From the NCBI RefSeq assembly GCF_902459465.1, contig NC_047077.1:4278001-4342000 (forward strand): a DNA stretch of 64,000 nt, given 5' to 3'. This DNA comes from Asterias rubens. Its lineage: Eukaryota; Echinodermata; Asteroidea; Forcipulatida; Asteriidae. Each line of letters begins with the position of its first letter. The first letter of the stretch is position 1. Below are positions 1 through 9,947 of the stretch, in pieces. Position numbers and translations under genes: made by a program. The notes beneath the pieces were generated by a model. The model saw nothing but the letters and a program-made list of their open reading frames with translations, was not told the DNA's origin and ran no database searches.

Positions 1-589
1 TCACAGGACTGGAAAAAGGAAATCCGGTCATACATGTTTGCGTACCGAACAACTCCTCATAGCACAAAAGGTGTGTCCCCAGCAGAGTTAATGTTTGGGC
101 GAAAACTCAAAACAAAACTTCCACAAATAGAGGAGTTAGAGTACAGAAATGATGAGGAAGTACAGGACAGGGATGCTTTGTTAAAACACAAAAATAAGTT
201 GTATGTAGATAACAGAAGAAGAGCAGTAGAAAGTGATCTGAAAAGGGAGATGCTGTGCTGGTAAAGCAAAGTCAGCAAAACAAAATGAGTACACCATTTC
301 ATACAGTGCCATACACATTGGTAGAGAAACAGGGAAACAGTTGATTGTTGAATCTCCACAGGGGGTGAGATACAAAAGAAATAGTACTCATGTAAAGAAG
401 TACCAGCAAACAGAGTCTGACACTAGTCAGGAAAGTATCAAAGATCCAATACAGAGTGAGGATATTAGTGGAGACATTGCAGACCCAAAAGTTTCCATCT
501 CAAGTCCAATGATAAGTTCCCCAAGGGCAGTTCGTGCGACAAGAAAATGTCTCCCTAAGCGGTTTGATGATTTTGTAATGGATGTGTAG
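1..589 (+). pseudogene. Ty3/gypsy integrase C-terminal part (broken, 5' end outside window)
   Basis: Reading from base 1, the translation has the integrase stretch typical of Ty3/gypsy elements after the catalytic core (AYRTTPHSTKGVSPAELMFG, residues 14-33). This part follows the DDE core and precedes the C-terminal tail that helps the enzyme bind element ends. The frame is lost near base 243, continues in frame 3 to a TGA at 342-344, then resumes in frame 2 to a TAG at 587-589. So at least two frameshifts split a single tail. The catalytic core lies left of the window. The conserved order integrase, stop, noncoding stretch, purine tract and LTR supports the call. The copy cannot make an intact protein as it stands. 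Confidence 0.85.
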
Positions 590-898
590 ATAAAACTTAA
601 AGTACATGTGTTAACAAGCAGTAAGCACAGGATGTAAGGGTAAACATTATTTGCAAGATTGTCAAATGTTTCCTTGGATAGTTTTAAATATCTCACCAAA
701 ATGGAATTTGCAAAAGCCCGGTCTAAGTCAAATATGATAAGTCATATTAGGGACTACTATTTTTTATAAAAACACAATTGTTTTGTTTAAACTTGTTAAA
801 GTTGTTTAAACTTGATGTGTTGTTAAAGTTAAAGTTTGATACTGTGCATTTTCTTGCCAGTTTAATTAAGGGTTTGTTATTCTAAATAAGGGAGAGAA
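590..898 (+). other. 3' untranslated part of the Ty3/gypsy element with polypurine tract
   Basis: No coding potential. It holds short AT-rich direct repeats around GTTGTTTAAACTTG (about 780-835). It ends in a purine run AAGGGAGAGAA (about 888-898) directly against the start of the LTR. This is where the polypurine tract that primes plus-strand synthesis should be. Confidence 0.6.
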
Positions 899-1080
899 TG
901 TAGTGTTTACGTGATCACACTTGGTTATGCAAATGAGTTGACCTCGTGTAAGGTCACACGGAGGCAGAGTGGAAAACTGAGGAACAGAGAATATAGCACA
1001 TGTTGATGCAGAGATTGAATTCGTCTATAATACTCTTTTAATAGTGTTGATTTAATTCGTTAGTCTATTAAGACATTACA
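899..1080 (+). mobile_element. 3' LTR of the Ty3/gypsy element
   Basis: A 182-bp segment begins TGTAGTGTTTACG and ends GACATTACA, so it has the TG...CA ends and the TGTAGTG/CATTACA inverted ends usual for gypsy LTRs. A purine tract lies just before it. Immediately after it, LINE reverse-transcriptase codons begin, which marks the insertion edge. The partner 5' LTR is outside the window, so the copies cannot be compared and the target duplication cannot be confirmed. Confidence 0.7.
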
Positions 1081-1725
1081 ACCCGGTCAAAAGCCTCCTC
1101 AAGATAATCAAATCCGAGGTAGCTTCTTATTCCTGGCCAGAAATTTTTCATGCAGCTGTCGTACAATGAAAATGGCATGAGTAGTTCCTCTCCCAACATA
1201 AAGCCAAACTGTATCTCACCAATCTCCACCTGCGTCTTCAGCCATACCTCAAGTACTCTCTCCCACACATTCATTGCCTGATCCAGGATCTTGATTGCTC
1301 TGAAAGAGCCACACTCAAAAGGGTCACCCTTGCCCTTGAACAGGGGAACCAAGATGCTGTTCTGCCAATCTGTGGGAATGTGTCCTGCCAAAATGCCGTC
1401 AACCACTGTAAACTGACACCTGTAGAGGCCTTCAACATCTCACCAACCATGACACTCCGGATAGACCAGCGGCTTTCCCAGATTTGGTGATCTTCAGAGG
1501 AGGCAAAAAGGACCCTCTCCCACTCCACTTTCCACCTCCCTGTCTCACTCATTCTCCACTTTGAGCAACCGCTCCATGTACTTTCTCAACACCTCCACAC
1601 CTTCACTATCCATCACAATGCTACAATCGTCACCATTGACACAGCTGGCACCAGTCACATCCTGCCGCTCCTTGCCATCTGCTTGGCAATCTTAAAGAAG
1701 TGCATTCTACCCTCACCACTCTATA
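1081..1725 (-). pseudogene. LINE reverse transcriptase fragment, interrupted by the gypsy element
   Basis: Read on the minus strand, this shows a chain of reverse-transcriptase motifs: a linker with RKYMERL near 1590, then VGEMLKAS near 1430, then NSILVPLFKGKGDPFECGS around 1300-1350, then a core ending EEAFDRV at 1081. In intact LINEs these form the fingers and palm. Several frame changes separate them, with at least one between VGEMLKAS and the KGKGDP block, so it is dead. The sequence stops mid-motif at the gypsy LTR edge. The rest of the palm (the YADD box) should lie left of the window. Confidence 0.75.
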
Positions 1726-1789
1726 GACCTGCTGCAAAACTCCCTTCTCTTGGCATCGTGTGCCATCCACACTTGTCTCTGTGATATCG

Positions 1790-2070
1790 GCTTTGCCTCA
1801 AGAATTGAGCACTGACCTAGTAAGAGATTGCAGACCATGCCTTCAGTACAGTGTGTGCAACATGCTAAGAGAATGGTCAAGAACAATTCGAAGGTTTCAT
1901 CAAAGAATATCTCAAGGAAAAGTCAAATTTAAACCTATCAATGATGTGATCATCTAGTAAGCTGAAGCTGTTTAAATGCTCTACTAAACCATGACTAAAC
2001 CAACCACCAGCAAAGGAAAGCAGCACATAACTTCACTCAAATCTGACCTGGCACTCTTCTCGCTGCTCTA
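1790..2070 (+). pseudogene. 5' part of a degraded transposon-type protein gene (tentative)
   Basis: A degraded plus-strand stretch with short open pieces (e.g. RRFHQRISQGKVKFKPIND at about 1895-1950). Its position fits the upstream part of the better preserved pseudogene that resumes after the MITE at 2073-2343. I infer they are one gene because both are on the plus strand and the MITE has a clean TA duplication. Similarity at this end is weak, and it could be unrelated debris. Confidence 0.3.
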
Positions 2071-2072
2071 TA

Positions 2073-2343
2073 CCCAGGTCAAAATTCCAGTTGAACCTAG
2101 TTAAACTTGGTTTAACTGGAACTAGTTGAAACCAGTTGATAAACTAGTTAAACACAGTTAAAACCAGTTGCTTTAATATGGAAAATGGACAGAAACCAAC
2201 TGGTTTATAATTTCAACCTAGTTGAACACAGTTAAAACTAGTCCAAACCAGTTGGTTAATATGGAAAATGGACGAGTTTGGTCACTATCCAGTTGAACCA
2301 GTTGACACCAGTTAACTAGGTTCAACTGGAGTTTTGACCTGGG
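2073..2343. mobile_element. MITE with ~34-bp terminal inverted repeats and TA duplication
   Basis: A 271-bp element starts CCCAGGTCAAAATTCCAG and ends with its near-perfect inverse (one mismatch over about 34 bp). It is flanked by TA at 2071-2072 and 2344-2345. The interior is a patchwork of CCAGTTG/CAACTGG motifs and holds two copies of TTAATATGGAAAATGGAC (about 2174 and 2262). TA duplication plus long inverted ends suits a Tc1/mariner-type nonautonomous element. It has no transposase. Confidence 0.85.
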
Positions 2344-2345
2344 TA

Positions 2346-2921
2346 TCGGTTGTCAGAATAGATACGGAAACCTGGAAGAATTTTGTTGACACTAGAACCA
2401 AGCATTTCCTCAAGAACTCTATGCTGGCAGAAACCTGTATCATCCTAGGTAACAAAAGTGATCTTCTTGTATACTTAGAATAATTTAGTGAGGAACACTC
2501 TGAGGCTCCTATGACAAGCAGTGTATAGTTCTTGATGGACCAGTTATCGCCTGCTGCTGCTAAGAACTTTGAGAAATATACAAACAATACCTTCATTCCA
2601 AACAGTTTCATAAAGCGTCACGTGTCGATCTGGTATGGGATATATTGACAATGACCTGATAGGTACAGCTAGAGCAAAGTTTGGGAAGGGCATACACAGA
2701 CGTGCAGTTGCAGAAACTGCCATACCAAGAATTGGCAAGAACGTCTTCGTGTAGACAGCAACAAGACAGAGCTCTTCAGATTCTTGTCTCATGTTCTTCT
2801 CATGTCATTTGATCTTAAAGATAAACAACTTGTCATCACTGATGGGGAATCGGTACAGAGCAAACCACCACTGCAAGATATTAGTTCGCTCTCCCCATTC
2901 AGTCACGAAGAGGCGGATACA
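2346..2921 (+). pseudogene. Transposon-type protein fragment with TDGES / HEEADT motifs
   Basis: On the plus strand, pieces of one protein can be followed through frame changes: an NNTFIPNSFIKRHVSIWYG-like block (about 2586-2645), a DSNKTELFRFLSHVLL block (about 2756-2805), a DKQLVITDGES block (about 2821-2855), and SPFSHEEADT ending at 2921. I recall this order from a widespread uncharacterised family found in many copies in invertebrate genomes. I do not know its enzymatic function. At least three stops or frameshifts disable it. It breaks off at HEEADT, where a LINE is inserted, and its continuation lies at 5727. Confidence 0.6.
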
Positions 2922-5726
2922 GTATAAAGGGGCGCCTGTATATCAGCTTCAGTTTGGTAATCCTTGTTCACAGTGGGTTATCATCACCTGGTGCCTAATC
3001 CTTACCATTCTGGCTGTTTTAACTTGAACCTAATTTGCCGTTATTTCGACTAAAATTTCTGCTCGTATCTGCTGCCGATGGTTGTTATAACACGGTGGTT
3101 CACTACACACATGGTGCCTATGCACAAACAGTGGGCTGGGTGCATCGCCCTTCTATTGTTCATCTCTATTCAGATGACAATGGACTGCCACATCAACAAC
3201 AATACGTCCTAGTCTGTGGATCAACTTAAGCTACTGAACACTGCTAATGTGCAGCATGCAAGACTCCCAACTGATGTCTACATCAACAACATTTGCCGAT
3301 TTGGTATTAATTGCAAACCCCATACCCGCAGAGGAAAACGGGCTGGCAAGAATCAACCACCATCTTGGTCTCTGGTAACTATGATAATGGTACCCCTGTA
3401 GATCCACCCCCACACCGACTACGACATATGACTGCTAGTGCTATCCTATGGAATGAACTCCATAAGGAATAAGACGGATTTACTGTGTGAGATGATTCTT
3501 GAACACGATACAGATATCACGATCCTTACCGAGACTTGGTTGAAAGCCGATGATCAGGTAGCTATGGGTGACATGTGCCCACCTGGTTACTCGGTACTGA
3601 GTGCACCTCGTCAGTCTGGCCGTGGCGGGGGCATTGGTATTGTGTTCAAGAGCCAATTGAACCTTCAACTTACGAACAGTGTTCTCCCTCCGTCAAGCAC
3701 TTTTGAACATGCACTTGTTACACACCGTCATAGCAACATCAATTTTGCCATCGTGTACAGACCCCCTTCACCAAACCTACATCAAGTCCCAGTGTGAAGT
3801 CTCTGTTGCCATCACTGAAGCCAAGACTAACTACTACAATGAACAATTATCTGACTGTAATTATAAAGATATGTTTAAAGTTGTTTAATTCATTACTTAA
3901 CAGTTACAAATATCATCTACCTGATTCTACTTCCCCTGTTAACCTTGCCAATGAATTTCAGAATTTCTTTGTGACCAAAATTGATAATATTCGTTCTGAA
4001 GTTGACAGTATTAACTCTGGTAATTGTCTCCCAACTGATAACAAACCTTTGAATTGTAATATGTGTAGCTTTGATCTTGTAACTGTGGAAGAATTAACTC
4101 GTATTATAAATCAATGTTCCTCTAAATCGTGTGACTTAGATCCTTATGCCCACATGGTTAGTCAAACAACACTTACCTGCTCTTATTCAGATTTTGTGTC
4201 GCATCGTGAATTGCTCAGTGTCTTCGGATGTGTTTCCGGCTGAGCTCCGCAAAGATCACTTCTGTCCTTAAGCAGCCATCCCATGACACTCAGCAACTCA
4301 CGAGTTACCGACCTGTCTCTAATCTACCCTTCCTTGGTAAACTCATTGAAAAGGTAGTCTCCTCACAGGTTGCTTCTTTTGTCAAATCTAATGACTTGTT
4401 TGAGCCTTTGTAGTCTGCCTACCGTCCTTGCCATAGCACTGTAACAGCATTTCTTACAGTTCAAGATGCTTTTCTCAGAGCTATTGCTTTACACCAGGCC
4501 GTTTTTCTCAAAATGGTAGACTTGTCGGCCGCTTTCGATACAGTTGACCACAATATTCTCCTTCAGCGGCTCACAGGTGACTTTGGTTTAGATGGAGTTG
4601 TTCACCAGTGGTTCCACACATACTTGAGTGATAGATCTAGCCAGGTTTGTGTTAAGGATGCCCTCTCTCTACTGAAGCAAAGCTCAAATATGGCGTTCCT
4701 CAGGGCTCCGTCATTGGACCTCAGATGTTCACTTATCACTCCCACACCATTGGTCAACTTATTCGACGTCACTCAATCCAGTACCACATGTATGCTGATG
4801 ATGTACAGTTGTTCTTAACATTCAACCCCTCCCGCCCTGGAGATGCTGCTTGTGCTTTGTTTCGTTTGTCTCGGTGTGTCAACGAACTTCAATCCTGGTT
4901 GGTCACCAATAAGCTCAAGATGAACCCAGATAAGACGGAATTCTTCATTGCAGCCTCTCCCACTCGCCTAAAAAATCTGGATCACCTCAATGGCACTCAA
5001 ATTCATCCCTCTCCATCTGTCAGAAACTTGGGTGTAGTTTTCGATCGCAACATGTCCATGTTCACATTACTCAGCTCTGTCGTTCTCTTAACTGGCATAT
5101 ACGCAACCTAAGCCGGATCAGGAGGTTTCTTGATTTCAGCGCCTGCCATAATGCTGTCCGTGCCTTAATTCTGTCCAAGCTCGACTATGGCTGCTGCCTC
5201 CTGAATGGTGTTTCACAGAAAGATGTTTCCCGCCTTCAACGACTCCAAAACCGCTGTGCCAGACTTATCTTTAAGCTGCTCACACATCTCCACTTCTCAA
5301 GCAATTACACTGGCTTCCAGTTGCCCCAACGCATTCAATTCCCTACAATGGTCCACACATATAAATCCCTCAATCACTGTGCCCCGGATTATCTCTCCTC
5401 TCTCCTTTCACTCCAGGCATCTTCTTACTCTCTTCGGTCTTCTACTGGTAAATCCCTTTCAGTTCACAAAACCCATAAACTTGCAGGTGATAGGGCATTT
5501 TCAATTGCTGCTCCCCGACTATGGAATTCTCTACCTACCCTAACCAGAAGCTCAAACAGTGTCCCAGCCTTCAAACGTGCTCTCAAAACCCACCTTTTTG
5601 CCTCTTCGTAGCTGGACGTCTTTATCTTTGTTCTGTCTTTTCCCTCTTCTTTCTTTTTCAGCGCCTTGTATCCTTGAGCAATTTGGCGCTTTATAAATAC
5701 TGTTACTGTTATTATTATTGTTATTA
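2922..5726 (+). mobile_element. CR1/L2-type LINE inserted in the HEEADT pseudogene
   Basis: A plus-strand non-LTR retrotransposon runs between two halves of another pseudogene. It has a 5' region without clear coding (2922-3437), endonuclease and reverse-transcriptase remains, a conserved C-terminal tail, and a 3' end made of short TTATTATTATTGTTATTAT-type repeats at about 5700-5725. Microsatellite 3' ends are usual for the CR1/L2 group. The insertion edges are inferred from where host-protein similarity stops (2921) and restarts (5727). No clear target duplication was seen, which is common for this group. Confidence 0.75.
3438..5611 (+). pseudogene. LINE ORF2 remains: endonuclease, reverse transcriptase, C-terminal domain
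   Basis: Order of pieces: an AP-endonuclease-like start (NSIRNKTDLLCEMI at about 3455, then ITILTETWL and SGRGGGIGIVFK) up to 3790; a linker (3800-4220); RT fingers with TSYRPVSNLPFLGKLIEKV (about 4292-4350); palm with VDLSAAFDTVDH at 4516; the catalytic YADD at 4791-4802; then a C-terminal tail with APRLWNSLPTL and a stop near 5609. The endonuclease is cut by a deletion near 3790, so its C-terminal catalytic half is absent. Frames change at least five times, and stops lie between blocks. It encoded the nick-and-copy enzyme of the element; this copy is dead. Confidence 0.85.
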
Positions 5727-5800
5727 TGAAAAAACTGTCTCATGTAGCCCATGCAGCTCATCACAACGTTACAAAATACTCATTCGGACTGTCAGTGTCG
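5727..5800 (+). pseudogene. Continuation of the HEEADT protein after the LINE
   Basis: LSHVAHAAHHN followed, one frame over, by YKILIRTV matches what I recall as the segment following HEEADT in this protein family. The two parts are separated by about 2.8 kb of LINE. The fragment ends in the C-rich minisatellite. Confidence 0.55.
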
Positions 5801-5809
5801 TTCCCAGAG

Positions 5810-5945
5810 GGGGGGCAGAGGGCCTGCGCCCCCCCCGCTCAGAACTCTTGCCCCGCCCCCCCCCCCCCCTCAGAACCTTCCCCCCCCCCCGCTCAGAACC
5901 CTTCCCCCCCCCCCCCCCCCCCCCCGCTCAGAACCCCCCCATATA
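5810..5945. repeat. C-rich minisatellite with GCTCAGAACC units
   Basis: Four or five copies of a unit made of a run of 7-18 C followed by (G)CTCAGAACC. The open frames across it, with proline-rich or glycine-rich products, are artefacts of homopolymer composition. Confidence 0.85.
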
Positions 5946-5984
5946 AGCTCACAGAAAAGTATATTCTTATAGGCCCTATATAAA

Positions 5985-6440
5985 TCGTCGGAGGCTGCAT
6001 AAAATGCTGCCTTAAAAAGGAAAACTTTTATGAAGTTTTCAACTTTTAAGACAAGGTCAAAATGGTGATTTCTGATGATGTATTGATTGTAACAATCTCT
6101 CAAAAGTTATGATTTTTTTAAAAATAATACACTTTGAGCGCCCCATAAAGCACGTGGTGTAGTTTCGATATAGTCAGTGTTCGAGGTGTTCAACATACAT
6201 TTCCCATTCGGTAAGTTAGTCTTCTCTCCTTTGTGAATATCTAACTATGTGTGAAGTTTCAAATTCATTTAATCTTTTGAAAGATGTTTCTGTTAGCGGA
6301 CAAGGGACGTAGAGAAGAAGAAGAAAAGTGTCAATGAACATTTTTTTAAACGAACAAAAATAAGTGGTGTTCAGGACTTTGGCTCGAACACCTAATAAGA
6401 GGTGTTCTGGGCTGTTGGCCCGAACACCTAATAACCATAT
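5985..6440 (+). repeat. Third, partial copy of the 2.08 kb noncoding repeat family with two terminal hairpins
   Basis: The segment carries the same words as the tandem copies at 7866-12150: AAAGTTATGATTTTTTT, ATGATGTATTGATTGTAA, a GAAGTTTTCAACTTTTAAG core, and a GAAGAAGAAGAAAAG purine stretch. Two hairpins follow: 6366-6392 and 6400-6429. The second pairs AGGTGTTC with GAACACCT and an inner GGGC with GCCC. Both hairpins are followed by AATAA. No coding potential. Confidence 0.6.
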
Positions 6441-6667
6441 GATTTTACTTGTATAAAAACCTATGAACATAAAACACTCTCTTGTGTATACTGGCCGGTT
6501 TACGGTTTCATTTACTCGCCCCTAATAAAAGTTTAATTGATTTTCATTTTCAGGATCTCAGCATTGGAAATCTAGATGTTCCCTTACAGTATGACTTCCT
6601 GTTGGAATGGCTTTGAGAAGAGTGCCAGATTGTGTCAGCATCAGTTGTCACATTAAACTGTTAGATT

Positions 6668-6850
6668 CCCAGGAAAAAATTCCCCTTGGGTCCCATTGAT
6701 ATTTTGAATGGGATTCAATGGGATCCCATTGTTTTAATGGGATTCAATGGGATCCCCTGTCAATCCCATTGGATCCCGATGAATATGTCCCAAATTCCAC
6801 CCCAATCCCATTGAATCCCATTCATTTCATTTTATTGGAATCACATTTCG
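6668..6850. mobile_element. Left arm of a palindrome-rich short element (17-bp TIR)
   Basis: It begins CCCAGGAAAAAATTCCC (6668-6684). The exact inverse lies at 20861-20877. The arm is full of alternating AATGGGATTCAATGGGATCCC words and their complements. I read it as the left end of a MITE-like element whose centre was later split by a LINE. No convincing target duplication was found at its outer edges. Confidence 0.55.
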
Positions 6851-7187
6851 TGGCCCACAGGCCAAATTGCACATGATTTACAATAATTAAATAGTAAAAA
6901 CATTATTATTATTGATATTATTATTATTATTATTAATATAAAAAGATATTAAAAAAACACACAAGAACAGGACTGGTGGAATACAAACAATGATGAACTG
7001 CAATAATACAAAAAAGCACAATAAAAACGTAAATAAAAAGAAGGGAGGATAAAAACACGCTATCAAAAACACACGGAAATGGGACTGGATGAGGAAAACA
7101 ATCAATAAGACTAGCAAAAAACAACGATAGTATTAAAAACATGGAATACAATACAAAATGCAACCAGAGAAAGAGAAAAAAACATAA
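6850..7187 (-). other. 3' untranslated region of a minus-strand LINE
   Basis: Between the stop of the LINE C-terminal frame (7188) and the short-element arm lies AT-rich noncoding DNA. It includes an ATT/TTA microsatellite (about 6898-6945). Small open frames here are low-complexity artefacts. Confidence 0.5.
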
Positions 7188-7770
7188 TCATTGGGTGTTA
7201 AGCAAATTAATGAAATAAGGAATTGGGCTATTTTGAAAACGATTGGTTTTGACACGGAGCTGGGATATGTTGGTGGCACTTCGGAGGCATCTGCCATGAC
7301 TTGCCAACCTGGATGGAGGGAGGAGACCACTGGTTCGGTCTGATTTAGGCAAACCCTCCGCAAATCCACGGCAGTGGTCCACCCTTCGGTTAGATAAAGA
7401 GTCAAGATTACACAATTCTAAGGCATCAGTATAAGACAGATATGAATGACCTAAGATGGTTCTACAGGCTCTTTTTTGAATTTTTTCAATGTCGTCACTT
7501 TGTTTTTTTTTGTCAAACCAGAATGCCAATCTACATCAGCGTATTCAAGTGTAGATCGCACATACCCTATATAAACTGTTTTTAATTCAGTTTTAATTTA
7601 ATTTAAAAAAAAAATTCAGTCAAAACCAAAACGTTTCAATGTTCTAGGCATAAACAAACGTCTATTCGCTTTGCGTATCATGTCATTAACTTTGGCATCC
7701 CATTTAAGATTGTTTTGAAGTACAATGCCAAAACTTTAGCCTCCTCACAGTGTATGTAATAGATTCAGAA
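7188..7770 (-). pseudogene. LINE ORF2 C-terminal fragment
   Basis: Read on the minus strand: LKWDAKVNDMIRKANRRLF (about 7635-7695), GYVRSTLEYADVDWHSGLT (about 7510-7570), then the tail with DDIEKIQKRACRTILGHSY and NSPIPYFINLLN before the stop at 7188. This is the post-RT domain of a Jockey/CR1-group LINE. A poly-T/A slip near 7600 and a frame change near 7510 break it. The catalytic RT palm is missing upstream. It may belong to the same insertion as the RT piece at 12491-13122 and the endonuclease at 19993-20825. All three are on the minus strand and in the correct order. Confidence 0.75.
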
Positions 7771-7865
7771 CCGATTTTAAGATCAGTTTGGGGGGAGGGG
7801 CTTTACTGAAACTTACTTTGCATGGTGGAAATAAGATATAGAAGAGTTTGCGGTAACACCATGTA

Positions 7866-9947
7866 ACTAGAGGTACATGTACAGTTTTTGTTTACTACAA
7901 AAACAAGGTGTTCGTGGTGAGTGAGTGAATGAGTTGGTGACAACATTTACCTCATCAATCCAATGACTGGTTAAGGAGTTATGATTTGTTTACAAATTAA
8001 ACACCAACTTCCGGTTTGCATCGGATAAAAGGTCAAATAGGGGTTACTTTTTATGTAGCGCGTGATAAGTTTATTAAGACCTTTTAAATGATGGATGGGT
8101 TGTAAAAATCCAATATTTGGTTTAGAAGTTATGATTTTTTCAAATATAAAGTTTCAACTTCCGTTTTGAACCGGAAGGTACTGTCAAATGAGGTCACACT
8201 TGGTAGCGTTGGTGATGTCTTTTGAGTTCTTTCTTTTGACGTATAGATGATAAAAATCAAATCATGTGGTTTAGGATTTTTAAATTTTTCAAACATTATA
8301 TATCAGTTTCCAACCTTAACTGGAAGTCAAGGTCAAACAGGGTCGCATATTGTATAGCACGTGATAAGTCTATTAAGACCTTTCAGATGATGCATAGATT
8401 GAAAAAATCCAATGTATGGTTCAGATGTTATGATTTTTTTCAAATATTAAACATCCGGTTTGAACCGGAAGACAATTTTGTCAGGTCACAAATTATAGCG
8501 TTAGTAATGTTTTTCAAAGCCTTATCTGACGACGTTCAGATAATAAACAACTAAATTCTGGTTCTGGGGTAATATTTTTTCAAATAATTAACTGCATCTT
8601 CCTGTTTAACTGGAGGTCAAGGTTTAATAGTCAATGTTGTGTATCGTTTCTTAAGTTGTTACATACCTACCCAATGACGTATAAATATATAAAAAATCAA
8701 ATGTGTGGTTGTGAAATTATTTTTCTTTGACCATTTATTTTCAACCTCTGGTTTGAACAAGAAGCCAAGTTTAAACTGATTTCATTTGTGTAGATCCTGA
8801 CTAGTTCATTAAAACCTTTCAGCTGATGTATGACTTGTAAACATTTTATAATTATGTGATGGACTATCTGAAGGTGTATAATGTATCTTATAACATCAAT
8901 GCATATGTATTCCTACTTGTAGTTTTGGTGCGAGACGTTGTTCATTATTACTCAACTATTGCGATTCACCGCGATTCACTCAGCGCTCGATGTTACTAAA
9001 AACGTTACAGCGCCCTCTTTCGCTGGACTAAAGAGAGCACTTTTGGGAATTCCCGCGCTTGCACTGCATAGCGTACATAGCGTGCGTTGTTGATCAAAAC
9101 GGGGTAAACGCGTGGGTCAACATGTGCTTTGACGTCCCTTTTCGACTGATGTAAAGGTCAAAATTTTGTTATTTCTGTACAAAAGATTGAGCGGGATTGC
9201 TGTTTTACAATCTGAAACAAAAATTACGTTGAAATGATCAGTAGTTTTAAAACCATGAATACGATAAGATTTTATGAAATTTTCAAATTTTGTTTTTCAC
9301 TAGAAGTATTAAAAATATTTTACGTGTTCTGTGAAGCATTTGTCCAACTTTTAATTATCTATCCGATGATGTGTAGATTGTCAAAATCCGAATCATAGTT
9401 TTTGAGTTATGATTTTTACAAATATTAAACTTTGATCTAACGTAATTCAATTCCCGATGACGTCATAATGACGTAATTAAGTATGTGTTGTCTTGATACT
9501 GAGGTTCAACTAACTGTTGAGTTTCAACATTCCATTCAATCTCAATCTTGAGTTATTCCGTAGAGAAGCTCGAAAGTTGTTTTTTGACGAAAAAAACCCG
9601 AAGGTGAACTTCGACCCAGGGTAACGACCCGGATGCTAAGGTCGTACGATTTTGGCGTTAACTTTTCAAATGTTGCCCCAGTCTTGGTCTATCAGATGCG
9701 AAAACTTTGAACATCATAGCTTTCATATTCGTTGAGATACAGCAAAACGAAAATGGTCCCTTTTTAACTTTAAAAACCCTGTAATTTGACACCTAATGAC
9801 GTCATCATGACGTAATGAAAACTGTGCCGTCTTCGTATTGAGGTTCAATTGTCTGGTGAGTTTCAAGGTTCAGTTTGGCTTGAATCTTGAGTTATGCTGT
9901 AGATAAGAGTTGACGGTGAAGAAGAAGGAAGATGGAGAAGAAAAAAA
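7866..9947 (+). repeat. 2.08 kb noncoding repeat, tandem copy 1
   Basis: Starts ACTAGAGGTACA with a perfect hairpin just inside (GTTTTTGT, loop TTACT, ACAAAAAC; 7884-7904). It then has about six degenerate ~147-bp monomers (landmark GTTATGATTTTTTC near 7978, 8125, 8271, 8427, 8567, 8713). A unique middle follows (about 8930-9200), with more monomer-like pieces at 9250-9450. Two tail modules each contain TGACGTCA (9458-9465 and 9797-9804), and a GAAGAAGGAAGATGG purine end closes it. Monomers often carry ACTTCCGGTTT...AACCGGAAGT, a short inverted pair. No open frame of note. The family is unknown to me. Confidence 0.8.

Noticed and set aside
5521..6103. Proline-rich or glycine-rich proteins
   Set aside because: Produced by C/G homopolymers of the minisatellite at 5810-5945.
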